The notes under the pieces: model-generated
What the model was told of the DNA's origin: nothing
Database searches by the model: none
The model's input: the letters and a program-made list of their open reading frames with translations, nothing else
Made by a program: the position numbers and the translations under genes
Shown here: positions 37,919-50,417 of the stretch, piece by piece
Layout: each line of letters starts with the position of its first letter
How positions within the stretch are numbered: the first letter of the stretch is position 1
Assembly: GCA_038049695.1 (NCBI GenBank)
Contig: CP142455.1
Location: 21,613,501-21,677,500 of the forward strand
Length of the DNA stretch: 64,000 nucleotides
Source of the DNA: Cinnamomum chago
Taxonomy: Eukaryota; Streptophyta; Magnoliopsida; Laurales; Lauraceae
Reading direction: 5' to 3'

Positions 37919-39818
37919 TTCTAAAAAAAAACCCCCTTTTGCCCCTTATAATTTTTTATGATCCATCTGAACCTATTATATTGGATCCATTGAGTTTTTC
38001 ACAAATTCAAATGGAGTAGACTGTTGGATAAAGGGTCGAGTTTTCTTTTCTTTAATATTAAGTCATTAAATTTGTTGACCTTGGGTAAAGGGTTTAGAGG
38101 CAAGAGATCAATCCTCAAACTTGATATATGGGCCCATCTAAAATATCTCTTTCCATCTACCTAGCCTTGTAATTGATGAGGCCCCAAGCAGGCCCCATCA
38201 AGTTGTCCCTCACCATATGGGGAGGAATAGATGCATATGAATGTGCCTCATATAAGAAGCGCTTGAAAACTCCTAAGGAGCTTTTTTAGAAAGAAGGCCC
38301 CTCCCAATAGGGCCCACAATGATGCATAACAATTATGAAAAGCTATTGGATGGAAAAATTTGGACAAGACCTTCCAGCAAAATTTCAACTTCATTAAATC
38401 ATCGTAACCCATTGATCTATGACTTTAAGGTTTGTTGGTTTTAGAGGCATAATTTTCTTAGGATTTAAATCTAATGGTGCGAAAAAGTTGGTTGAGTATT
38501 AAACTTAGACTTTTGACAATTCATTGGGCGGGGTACTTGTAGTCAGTGGTGGACCCAGGAAATTGTACTTGAGGGGGCTCTATGTAAAAGAAATATTAGG
38601 GGAAGGGGCAAATGTAAAATTAAAAAAAAAACATATAAATTTCCAAAGTTTGTAGGGGAATACTTAAAAATTTTATGACCTTTAGAGGTATGGGTTGGGG
38701 CTTCCGCTCCAGACCCATATACCTAGGTCCGCCCATGCTTGTAGTGTGTGTAAAAAGACTTGATTTTCTTATGATGGGCTCCATGGAAAAAAAAAGGAGT
38801 AAAAAGGGGAGTTTTGTTTTTTTAGACTATATTATATATATATTTTAGTGAATAATGGTTGTTGGGTTGGGGCATGGGTACCAATTCACACGTCTATCGG
38901 AGCATGGTTTAAATTGATGATACATGGGTACCCATTAGAATTTTTTTGTACTTTTTATCTTTTTTTCGTGCCATGAAACAAATCATTTTTGGCCTTCTTC
39001 GTAATGTAATATTGTATTACAGGCATGTATATTGGCATAATTCGAGATAGGGAGGCTCTAACAGTGAAACAATCGTTTCAGAGGATGATTGTTCTCATAG
39101 CATAATTGTTCTTGTGATTTTGAATAAATTGTTCCCTTGATCAATTGTTTGCTTTAACAAACTAAATCCGGCATGGAATGCATCCTCTGCTTCTATAGCC
39201 ATCACAAGCTCTGTTCTAAAAATAAACTTTGAAGGGCTTTGGTGCCCCTCAATACTTTGTCCCTTTTCAAATATATTCATATTCCTTTAGTACTGCACCA
39301 TTGGCGAATAATAATTCTTAGTATCGTTGTAGAGGGTCATTTTATATAGTGGGTTTGTTTGTTTGGAAGAATTGTGAGAATTCTTGTGTGAGAGAATTAT
39401 GAGAACTTCAAATTCTACCCCTAAAGTAGAATTCTAAATGTTCAACCCCCTTCAACATTTGGAATATTAGAATTCAAGGAATTCATAAGGCTCAAAGTTA
39501 AAAATTGAATCCGGAAAATCTTTTCTCAAACCTCTCCTAGTTTAATGGGTGGCTAATTCTCTTTCTTTTCTATAGGAGGAACTAATAATGCAACATGGCT
39601 CTGCTTTAACGGTTGCACTATTAAACTGATCTTGAGTGGTGCCTATCTTCTTCATATAAAAAAAATTCACAAGTTCTTTTTTTTTTTTTTTTGTCTTTCT
39701 TGTTTTTACCTTGGCTCAATTTTCAAATTGATAGGCCCTTCATTAGATCGTTCAAGTAATCACATGTCAAACATGTGACGTAACCAACAATTAGTTACAT
39801 ACAGGTTGAGTTCGAGCC

Positions 39819-39855
39819 AGATCGATGTATGCATGTATTAAGCATACATCGATCT
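39819..39855. repeat. Perfect 14-bp inverted repeat (hairpin)
   Basis: AGATCGATGTATGC and GCATACATCGATCT are exact reverse complements separated by 9 bases. No T-run follows, so it is not a bacterial-type terminator. Origin unknown; it could be the core of a decayed transposon. Confidence 0.8.
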
Positions 39856-41310
39856 GTCTTCTAAATGATGAACCCGGATCGGGAATAGAACCTATTTGAC
39901 TGTTCCGGCTCCACCTATAAACCGTTTTGGACCCATTTTCAATTCAGATTCTGAGGGTTTTTCTTCCTTTCCTTTCGCAGTTCTTATAATTGCACTGTAA
40001 CTAAATGATTATGGCCCTCGCCAAATTTATTTGTAAAATGTGAAATCACATATCACATTGACATAATGAAGTGTTATATCAAGTTCATGATATATATTCT
40101 GACCAGTTGTGTGATATTTCAATATTCTGACCTATATTGCTCAAGATTTTTTACGGTTTTCAAGTTAGGTCTATATTTTAACAGTTGACAAATCAGTCCT
40201 CATTAATGGAGAACTGAAACAAAACATCAAAATGTTAATAGAAGCCAAATTCTAAATCCAGCTAACATGTCAGTGTAGGATATTTATTAGTAGAAGAATA
40301 GTATGCTAAATCTAGCTAACATGAACAAATCAGTCCTCATTTGTAATAAAATTAATTTTATATCTAAAATTGAAAATAATAAGCATGAACTAAAAATATA
40401 TACGAGAAGCTAAAATAACAAGGATTAAGAGATTTCATAACTACCTTTTCAAGGAATTTTATCACCACCAGAAACGTCACTGAGACTATATCATTAGAGG
40501 TTATCTCTAACAATAGACTTGAGAAAATTGAAAAACCTTTCCCCACCTAAGAATTGCAAAAATATTATAAAGCAAATAAATAAGCTATGTAATAACCTGC
40601 AGTTTTAATCATACTATATCAAACTAAAATGTACTTCAGCTTCAATGATATAAGCTTGTCATATTACAACTCAAACCAAATTAAACTTAATTGCCATGCA
40701 ATAAGTAATTAAAAATCCATAATAAAGCAAACCATCACAAACTTAAATTAAGTCCAACAATCACAATTGCAATCCATACTTGCTTCATTCATCACCTAGA
40801 ATCAAATCTTTGTCCAACAATCCCAGTATGCACTCCATGCTCCCTTATTCACCTAGAAAAAAAATATCAATTAATAAAGTTTTGCATATGAATTTTAAAC
40901 TCTTAACTATAATTAATAGAATTAGATTACCTAAAAAAAATCATGAAACCTGTAAAACATAAACCCATTAAGTTATCTACTTAAGGAGAAAAACAAAAAA
41001 CCAAAAAAAAAAAAATTGAAACCAAAGTGTCTAATATATTCTTAAAAAAGGCAGCAAAATCATGGGTTTTGGGGAGGTCGATGGAGACGACAAAGATGAA
41101 GGGCAGTTACAATAAAGCCATGGACAGACTATAAAGCCGAGGTACATGAAGATGAAGATGAAAACTGAGGTACATGAAGATGAACCGGTAAACGCGTTGG
41201 AACTTGTACTGATTTAAAACTGGATCGGATCTGTATCCAAATCTATAAATAGGTCATGGACTTGGATTCAATTAGCAATCGGAATCTAAATTCAGTTTCA
41301 AACGCATTTT

Positions 41311-41520
41311 TTTTCAACTAGAGAATCCAAAGAGTTGGATATTCGGAAATCCATTCGCAACCCTACCAACAATGGGACTCGCGATAGTTTTGAATGGAAT
41401 TTGCAGTCTGTGCCAGAGGTTGTTAGCAATTTAAATTTTGCGGAGGTGGAGCCTCTCGAGGGCTTAATGGGAGCATCTCCTATTAAAAAGAAGAGTCCTT
41501 TAGTTTGGGTATCTCATTAA
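41311..41520 (+). other. Short exon-like frame of unknown origin
   Basis: A frame reading FSTRESKELDIRKSIRN, then NLNFAEVEPLEGL and ending SPLVWVSH, stops at 41518-41520. Amino-acid composition is protein-like, unlike its AT-rich surroundings. It may be a fragment of a transposon or a gene exon. No family is recognised and no upstream ATG fits. Confidence 0.25.
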
Positions 41521-44253
41521 TGAGGTAAACTTTCATTCAGTATGATAATTAATATGATAGTAAAATTATCAGCATTATCTAGCATCAGAAGCTTTTTTAG
41601 AAAAATATCATTCATCAATGGTAAAAATCCAATCCACACAATACAATATCAAATTCTCAAGGTAATAGCTTTTGCAATAAAGTCCCGGCTATGCTGTTTT
41701 TGATGTTTATTAGCAGAGACGGATAATAGAATAATACATAGTGGTCGATATATGATGTTCATTAGCAGAGACAGACACCAGTGAGTTACAACTCCTGAAA
41801 CTAAGGATAGATGGCATGAATGTCAGAATGTGTGTGACAGAGAGAGAGACAGATCCAACTGTGCTTTCCTTTTAGTAATCGATTAGGAAGTTCTCATCTA
41901 AACATTTTCCAGTATAAACAGTTAAATTTTAGGAAATTAGTTCATCCCAAACTAGCAAACTGTTATGCAGAGTCTACTTTGATGCATGTCAATCACAGAT
42001 TTAGGGGCCGGATTGAAGGTAGGCCAGATATTAGTATCATTCCACAATCATTATTATCAAAATCGGAGTCCAAAATGTTAACAATTCTCTAATTACCTAT
42101 GGATAGATCAATGTTCTGTGACCTTTAAACTGATTGCAGTTATGTATGTAATCATCTGACCTTCATGCTGCAAAAGATATCAACGAAGGTAAGATCCATA
42201 CAAGTGGCTCGTTCTTGAATTTTCTACTAAGATTTTGTATTGAGTATTGCTTAAACTATCCTTTTGGTCATTACTGATACTAGTTTTCATGACTTGGCAC
42301 TTCCGCAGATAATATGAATCGCCTCCACAATTTCTAATAGTGCTAGCCTTGTGTCCAGGGCCTTGAGGCCCATTAAATATTAGCAACGAGCAAAGATAAT
42401 TTTTTTAGAAAGGCGACGTCAAAGAGTGTCGAATGTGTACATATGGCAATCAGCCCGGCCATGGGCTGTCCCAAATCAGGCTTGATGTGAGCTAATTTGA
42501 ATTAGGGTTGCCTTTCTGGCCAACATGTTTAGCCCAAGCCAATTTGAATGTCACCTACGACACAATTTAACAATCACTTAGGACCTAATGTTTGTTTGCA
42601 TAGAGTACATATACATAAAAATTTATGTTCAAATGAGCTCCACCTAAAGATTATTAATAATTTATTAGGTGAGGGCTGAAAGATATAAGGTAGTCATGTA
42701 GATTAGACCTTATCTTTTCTGGATTTGAATTACTGGGATAATGGTTGTGTATCAATTTCTCATCCTCCCTTGATTCAATTTCCGGTAAAGGAGAGGTTAT
42801 TTGATAGTCTTTTTTTTTTTATATTCAGCCTTGACTCTTCCTTTTTAACTACTAATAGAAATGCAGTGTATAAGAATTCCTAAGAATTTAATTAAATGAA
42901 AAAAACAAGCTTTTAATATTTTGCTGATGGAGCCCTTATCTATGGGCTATGTCCAGGAAAGAAAATGGGCAGTGCCCGAACAAACTTTGCTGAGGCATGG
43001 CCCATAAGCATCTATGGAAGAAAAACATGAATCATATTTTTCATGAAAGAAAAAATTTGGAAAACTAAATGCAGAGTATCGTAGCTATAGTAATCTAAAC
43101 AGTAACCATGATGGTTGAAATTTGACAAAGATTTGTGAGAAAAATCATACCACTAGGCTGAGCAATTACATCATTATATTAATTACTTCACTAAGAAGCA
43201 CGGAAAGACATAAGATGGGTAGAAATCATGAATGGAGAGATGAATGAACTTATTCTGCTGACTAACATGAGTTAGCAGATAAAAATATAGCCAACTGTAA
43301 GTGCGTGCGTGAGACTTGATAAAGAAAAAGATGAAAGTGTTTAACCTGTTCAAAAGCAAGGGTTGGGGTTAAATTCAACTTGTGACACCTCGCAGGTGTT
43401 GGATATGATTAAATTTGATAGGTTTGAATTAGAATTTGAAATTGATTAAATTAAAAATAGTTTTGCATTAAATTTTGAAATAGATTATTAGAATAGCATG
43501 AGATTGGGTTTCTTACTTTCTCATATACAAGTAGGATTTTTTTTTTTGTTAAAGATAACGTAGTTAATTTATGAAATGTAGCCGTAATCGACAGTGAGCC
43601 TACGATCACACCACCCAATGCCCTGCCTTGTTTCACTATTGTAATAATTTTACAATATTAGCTTTTTCTCTCCCTTTTTCTCAAGCCGTTTCTTATATTC
43701 ATATATATATTCATCCAAGTCCATCACGATCTTGTTATTTCTTTAATCTTCAAGAGTTCTTTCATTAAAGTCATACAATCCTACTTTATATGCTCCTAAA
43801 TGGAATTATGATAGACTCAAAAAGAGCAAAATTCACAAATCAAAGGTCAGATGGTTTATATTTAACGTCATCAATCAAATGATCTTTTCTTGAAAGGACT
43901 ATGTGAATGTTAAAAGAAAAAATTAGATAGATTTGAATTAGAATTTGAAATAGGTTTGAATTAGAATTTGATTAGGTTAAGTTTACTATTTTCTCCTCTA
44001 TACTTATGATATCTAACTAGTCCGTTAAGCTTTTATACCAGGCCGAATATAAGGTGGGCCCACAGATTCTATTTGTTAAAAGTTAGAAATTTAATGATTT
44101 TACACATCCAATCAACCCAAGAGTTGTCAAAACTCAAAAGGCTGATTCCTGATCAATCGACCCAAGAGTTGTCAGTCTTTTAAGCTACTTTCTATTCTTA
44201 ACCCACTGATTTGGTGATTTAGATTATTCAACTCGTGAAGTTTTTCTATTCCC

Positions 44254-44493
44254 ATGGCCAAAATGGATATTGAAACCAACCAAATGGCCGATCTAAATTC
44301 TGCAAGATTGTGCAGTTCATTTGCAAGTGAACAAAACATGGACGGAGAAAATATTTATCAATTGGAGATGCAAAATGTACCTGAATTTTTGGCTTATCTC
44401 GCGAGGGTTGGAGGGAAGCAACTGCAACTAGTGAAGATCTTGTTAGACTGCAACCGACCTCCCGGAAACAAGTACATATTCATGATTAGATGA
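44254..44493 (+). CDS. Small ORF antisense to the NLR 3' flank (right arm)
   Basis: A 79-residue frame beginning MAKMDIETNQMADLNSARL, homologous to 36386-36613 on the opposite strand. The conserved core runs to ARVGGKQLQ. It overlaps only the 3' end of the NLR pseudogene. Function unknown. Confidence 0.25.
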   Translation: MAKMDIETNQMADLNSARLCSSFASEQNMDGENIYQLEMQNVPEFLAYLARVGGKQLQLVKILLDCNRPPGNKYIFMIR

Positions 44494-47490
44494 TCTTGAC
44501 AGACTGTACATGCTGGATCTTAAACCAGTCCAACCCATTTTCCCTAACCCTCTCACGGAGTTTATGTGGCTGCCCAGACAGGACCAATTCTTGGAGGGTA
44601 GTAACATGCTGCAATCCTTCCGGGATCATCTTTAATTTTTTGCACCGAATTATTTCCAAGTATCTAAGATTTGCAAATGCTCCTTCCTCGATTGCCAATC
44701 CTCCAATTGTCGACAATCCCCGATTTTGAAAGATTCAAGCATGGGGAAGCCTTTTGTTGAGCAGGACATTTTCTTCACCGAGTCAGAGTAAACGTTGTAC
44801 AAGGTAAGAAACTGAAGTTTTGGTAACTTCTCGAGTACAGGCATTGAGTCTTCCAATAATCTGGATTCAAATAAGCCTAGCTTGATGAGGGAGGGTGCAA
44901 ATTCTTGGAGGGTAGAAAGCATCTCAAACCGTCCATTCAGATAAAGTTTTTCCAAGTGATGTAAATGTGATGAAATGAATTGTGTCGGCGTGGCAGAATC
45001 GTTAATTAACTCCAGGGATTCGAGGTTCTCTTGTTTGCCAATGAAGCTGGACAATGCAGTTTGGTATAAGCTCATTTCTCCTTTTAATACCAATTTTCTC
45101 AAGCTAGTCAGCTTGTCAAAATCACTTGTAATCCAGTCACCAATCTGCACCCGTGAAAGGGTCTGTAGGTTGGTTAATTCGTTGAATTCCACATGTTTCG
45201 ATTTTGGGAAACTTGGAATAATGGGACTTATACGCAGATGCCTCAATTGTTTCATCTTCCATAGACCATGCCCAAGTAGAAGACGATCTGCATTGCTCAA
45301 GTCAGCATAAAAATATAGCGTCTGCAGATTGTAAAGGTTGTATATGGTGGATGGGAATTTTTTTATTTGTCCTCGAAATCTCATATGTAAGTACCTAAGA
45401 TGGATGAGATCTCCTATTCCATCAGGGATTGCATCACGGCTGGGAACCTTGTCCAGGTGCAACACCCTCAACAATCTGAAACATTTGTAAACAGATTTCC
45501 AGTTTTGTCTATTAAACGGTGCATCTAATTGGAAGAAGCAGAACAAAGAACGAGTGCGCCTAGTCAAGTGGTCCACATGCATATCCTGACAAATCTCACC
45601 GCGAGTAATAGAGAGTCGACACATTGGTGAGGCAGAACCCACATTCCCACTATAAACATTAAGGAACTGATTTTCTTTGGCTGTTTTAATGGCAAGGTCT
45701 CGAAGCAGATCATGAATGCGACACTCCTTAACCCGACCATTTAAACGCATTCGAGCCACCTGAATTAGGCTCCTGTGGATGAGTTCCAGCAGGTGATCCT
45801 CTGCAACTTCCTCCTGACAAATCTCACCGCGAGTAATAGAGAGTCGACGCATTGGTGAGGCAGAACCCACATTCCCACTATAAACATTAAGGAACTGATT
45901 TTCTTTGGCTGTTTTAATGGCAAGGTCTCATACAAATCTCACTGCGAGTAATAGAGAGTCGACGCATTGGTGAGGCAGAACCCACATTCCCACTATAAAC
46001 ATTAAGGAATTGATTTTCTTTGGCTGTTTTAATGGCAAGGTCTCGAAGCAGATCATGAATGCGACACTCCTTAACCCGACCATTTAAACGCATTCGAGCC
46101 ACCTGAATTAGGCTCCTGTGGATGAGTTCCAGCAGGTGATCCTCTGCAACTTCCTCCAGCGTTTCATCACCCTCTCTTGTACAAATCCCTCCGCAACCCA
46201 CATGCGAATCAACTTGGTTGCACGGATACTTGAGTCTTCCAGAAAAGCAGCAAAACTGAGGAAGCACATTTTCAAATAATATGGTAAATCATTAAAACTC
46301 AGAGCTAAGATTGGTAATATTTTCTCTTGACCTTCTTTAATGTGCCAGTCAATAGCCTTGAGCACCTTTCTCCATTCATGAATTGACTGATCCTTCGATG
46401 ATAGGAGCCCTCCTAGCACCACTGCTGCAAGTGGCAATCCGTTACATCTTCTTGCTATGTCCTTTCCTACCTTCTCCATTTCTTCTAAGTGGACATGATT
46501 GACGACATTTCGAAACGCTTTCTTCCGCAACAACTCCCAACATTCTTCGTCTTTTAGAAGTCGCAACTCATATGGATTGCTTGTTGGATCTGCATATTTA
46601 GCTACATCACGATTACGAGTGGTGATAATTATTCTGCTTCCTTTGTTCTCGGCTGGGAAGGAAGCTTTTATACCATCCCAAGCTTCTTTATTCCATATAT
46701 CATCAATTACTATCAAGTAACACTTTCCTTTCAAACAATTAAACAGCTCCCCACCAAGCTCTTCCTCATTCATTTTTTTCAACTTGTCAATAACATCAGA
46801 TGACAGTGTTCTGACGCATTTTATCAGATCATATAAAAGATCATGCACAATAAATTCTTGAGAAACATAAATCCAGGCATAACATTGGAAACTTCTCCTT
46901 ATGTGTATGTCATTGAAAAGTTTATTAGTGAGAGTGGTCTTACCTAAACCGCCCATGCCGACGATTGAAACAACATATGTTCGAGCACCTCCGAAAATCA
47001 ACATCTTGGAGATTATCTTGGCCTCATCTTCGATGCCGACAATGTCGGCTTCCTCTACTCTGGGTGATCTCTTCTCCTTCCTTATAATAGGAACCGATGG
47101 TTCCCCATCTTGTACGTTTCGTATACCCAAGTTTGAACGGTTCTCAGAGATCTTGTCAAGCCTTAAATTGATCTCCTTTAACTCCTTTCCTATCTTTCCC
47201 ATCTTAGGGAAGGCTTTTAGACGTTCGAGATTATTTTTCTTGACTTGGAGAAAGAATTCGTTGATGATATCCTCGGCTTCAAAAGCGGCTTCTCTTACTT
47301 GCGCCACCCAGAGCTTGATTTCTTCGTTTTCTGGGCATTTGTTATCGGCTTCCTTGAGAGAGAGTCTGATCCATTCGAATCTCTGACGAAGCAATTTCAC
47401 ATCTGGTTCTACTCGAGCGAGTAGACGTGCTTCTTTCTCGATCAACTCGCACAATTTCTTTAAGAAAACACTTACAATTCCTTCAGCCAT
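44486..47490 (-). pseudogene. CC-NB-LRR (RPP13/RPM1-like) resistance gene, disrupted
   Basis: Starts MAEGIVSVFLKKL at 47490. Rx-type coiled coil (about 1-120, EDVID-like AEDIINEF at 72-79); NB-ARC with P-loop GMGGLGKTT (178-186), kinase-2 CYLIVIDDIW (257-266), RNBS-B GSRIIITTR (284-292), GLPLA (351-355) and CFLSFAAFLED (about 409-419). Intact members of the family sense pathogen effectors in the cytoplasm. Lesions: (1) a G is missing at 46170-46172 compared with the paralogue, shifting frame after residue 440; (2) a duplication at 45585-46155 puts a stop at SEICMRPCH; (3) a base is missing at 44694/44695 in the last LRRs. All three are absent from the plus-strand copy. The CC-NB-ARC half alone could still give a truncated 460-aa protein. 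Confidence 0.85.
45585..46155 (-). repeat. Nested tandem duplication around the NLR MHD region
   Basis: In minus-strand order: a 226-bp block (46155-45930; EEVAEDH to ITRSEIC), a 117-bp partial copy (45929-45813; from RDLAIKTAKENQ), then a second full block (45812-45585) that continues into the LRRs. The DLAIKTAKENQFLNVYSGN segment thus occurs three times. The first junction breaks the frame and the second (GEICQ-EEVAED) is in frame. Confidence 0.85.
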
Positions 47491-48660
47491 CTCTGTCTAA
47501 GATGTTGCAGAAGGAGGAGGAGATCAATGTAAGAACAACGAAACCCTCATTCAAGCATCAGCCTTGATAGGGCGTTACCACTTTTTCCCAGGTTGTGAAA
47601 ATCAACCACAGGAGCTCCTGGCCCAGAAATGAATAGGCAACCACAGGAACTCTCTCGCTTCCATCATGAACACACAAAACAAAACATGACAACTGGAAAA
47701 GTCTGGGTGACGGGAGGAATCCGAGTCTATGAAGACTAAAAAAGAATGAGGTTTGTAAAATGATCTTTAGTCTGCTGGATCCTCTAAGTATCTCACGCAC
47801 GCCATGACTAGTCTGGGCCCTGGGGCGACCTATTGTAATGCAAACTATTTAAAATAAACGCCCTCCAATTACAAAGGTTATGCTCAAAATTTGCCTCATT
47901 CTTCTCCACAGTTGAATTTACTGTTTGAAAAACGTTACTCACGCAATCGGATGCAAATAACAAAGGGTATGCTCAAATTTTTCATCGTATAGTGGATACG
48001 ATGGTGGATAAAACTCATATTAACATAGACTTTGAGGATACTCTATAGGGTATTTATTTTTGAACAGTTTGGATAATAAGTGAGCCCCACTTTAGAGTAC
48101 CACTTATTCTAAATTAAGAGCCCAGTTCTTGCTCCTTATAACACTTAGTTTGGAATTCCATTGTAGGGCCAACAGGGAGACCATCCAGACCGTTAAAGTA
48201 GGATTTCATTCCCTCCAACTTAGACCCACAATTTCATCTCAAAAGGACTGAGCCCCACTGTCGGATTGGGCACCATATGAAAACGTGATTAGGTGCTGAT
48301 CTCGCATCACTGCTGAGGAAGGAAGTGTGAATCAAGATGAAATTCAATTTTAAAATGATCTCTATGTGTGCCACGGGGGAGTTCAAAAAAACAAAAAAGG
48401 GCTGTTACTCGGTACTCTATAATAGCTCCAATGGTGGATCTGGACTCCTAGATTAAAGCCTCAAAGAATTGCAGGATGCGGTTGGCACGAGTATTGTGGC
48501 CGACAACTTTTTGACTCCTCGTCCACATTGGGTTGCCCACTTGAGAAAGGAGACTCCGACCTAGTAGTGCTCGCTGCATGACAGTACAAGTGTGCAGCGC
48601 CCTTGTTCAACCCATGGGTCCCTGCTTTGAAAATCCAAACCACTCACATTCCGTCTCGGA
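47491..48660. other. Upstream region of the NLR and intergenic DNA
   Basis: The first few hundred bases would hold the promoter of the minus-strand NLR. No convincing TATA box was assigned. No other gene or repeat is recognised. Confidence 0.4.
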
Positions 48661-49050
48661 AGGAGGTAAAACGGGGGATGGAAAAACAAAAAGGGGAAAA
48701 TAGAGGAAAAGTGAAAATCGAAGGGGGAGGGGAGGGGGGAGGAAAAAGGAGTGTAAAATTCGTGTGGGACCTACATTAAAATTGTTCTTTCAAAAATGGA
48801 GAAAAAGTACGAGGGGAAGAGGGGAATTTTTGTCATTTTACTAAACTGCCTTTTTCACTTTTTCACAAAGTAAAGATAAATTGGTAATTTTCTCTCTACT
48901 TCACAAACAAACAAAACCCTACTTTTTTACTTTTCTTTCCCCTACCTTTTTTTATTATCCAAACAAGAGGAGGTACAATTAATTTTCCCTCCCCTCCCCT
49001 TCATTTTCCTTCCCCCTCAAATTTCCCCTCCCCTCCCCTCCCCTTCCAAA
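48661..49050. repeat. G-rich/C-rich fold-back block, quadruplex-prone on both strands
   Basis: G-runs on the plus strand (48721-48745) face C-runs at 48985-49045, roughly inverted, with the perfect (CCCCT)3CCCC at 49025-49043. It may be a MITE or a decayed fold-back element, but no clean terminal repeats or target duplication could be defined. Confidence 0.45.
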
Positions 49051-49331
49051 CATAGGGTTAGAGTGATGCTCTCCTAAGCACCTAAATTGAAGTCACCAGT
49101 AAAATAATTTTCATAATAAACTATCTTTAATTAGTGCCTCCAAAATCAAGATAAATCCAATAAGGGCTAGATTTTTCAATTTTATCATGCCAAAAACAGA
49201 GATAGTCAACTTTGATTTATGTGACCGACACTGTTTCAACTTAGGATAATATATGTTGCAGTTTATGAGAGCCCTCATCTATAAATTATTACTCAAGTCG
49301 TAAGATGGATAGACTTCGTCGACACTGATCA

Positions 49332-49716
49332 TATGGTTGTAAACGGGTCGGTTTCGGTCCGGGTCCATGGTGGACCCTGGAACCGGAATCGTTAAGGAGA
49401 AAGTGGAACTGGATCCGAACTCGGAATCGTCTCGGAACCGTTTTTTGGCTCCGGAATCAGAACTAGAACCATATATGGGGTGGGTCTGGATCTGGGTCCT
49501 GGTCTAGGTAAAGAATGATATTAAAAAACACGATTTTTAGGAGAGATTTTCAAAAATTAAGGTAATATGTCAGGTTTTGGGTCCACGGGTCCTAACCAAG
49601 GTCGAACCGGACCCGGACCCACTTACTTATCAGGACCTAAATAAGGACCAGTCTCAGTTTTTAACGGATCGGAACCTCCATCTAATTGGAGAATCGATAA
49701 CCCATTTACATCCCTA
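49332..49716. mobile_element. hAT-type MITE, copy 1
   Basis: Ends TATGGTTGTAAACGGG and (reverse complement) TAGGGATGTAAATGGG, flanked on both sides by a perfect 8-bp duplication ACTGATCA (49324-49331 and 49717-49724). The 385-bp interior is rich in GGACCC/GGGTCC and CGGAACC motifs. No coding capacity. Confidence 0.85.
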
Positions 49717-50031
49717 ACTGATCAACTTCGTTTACTTTTCTTTGTTCCTTTTTTTTTTTCTCATCAAAAGAAGAGATGGAAGCCATCAAAAACAAGAGAT
49801 CGAGAACATTTTTTTAGATGGGTGCTTTAGACAAACTTGTCAGACATCCCACCCGCCCAGGAATAGCTTTGTGAGATGAGACACCATTGTCATCACCGAG
49901 GTATCTAACGTTTCCAGATTTATCACTCCATTCTTTTTTGAATGCTCACTTAGGATAATATATGTTGCAGTTTATGAGAGCCCTCATCTATAAATTATTA
50001 CTCAAGTCGTAAGATGGATAGACACTGATCA

Positions 50032-50417
50032 TATGGTTGTAAACGGGTCGGTTCCGGTCCGGGTCCATGGTAGACCCTGGAACCGGAATCGTTAAGGAGA
50101 AAGTGGAACTGGATCCGAACTTGGAATCGTCTCGGAACCGTTTTTTGGCTCCGGAATCAGAACCAGAAACATATATGGGGTGGGGTCTGGATCTGGGTCC
50201 TGGTCTAGGTAAAGAATGATATTAAAAAACACGATTTTTAGGAGAGATTTTCAAAAATTAAGGTAATATGTCAGGTTTTGGGTCCACGGGTCCTAACCAA
50301 GGTCGAACCGGACCCGGACCCACTTACTTATCAGGACCTAAATAAGGACCAGTCTCAGTTTTTAACGGATCGGAACCTCCATCTAATTGGAGAATCGATA
50401 ACCCATTTACATCCCTA
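50032..50417. mobile_element. hAT-type MITE, copy 2 (co-duplicated)
   Basis: Same element as 49332-49716 with the same ACTGATCA flanks (50024-50031 and 50418-50425). It arose by the surrounding tandem duplication, not by a second transposition. Confidence 0.85.

Larger units (their letters stand above)
37919..43477. other. Spacer of the NLR inverted duplication, no intact gene
   Basis: About 5.6 kb of AT-rich sequence. Apart from the hairpin at 39819 and the small frame near 41311, no coding region or RNA gene is supported. Short homopolymer runs are frequent. Confidence 0.5.
43478..46178 (-). repeat. Right arm of the NLR inverted duplication
   Basis: Reverse complement of 34984-37356, but longer by about 330 bp, mostly from the internal duplication at 45585-46155. 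Beyond 46178 only this arm continues into NB-ARC and the coiled coil, so this locus keeps the ancestral arrangement. Confidence 0.85.
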
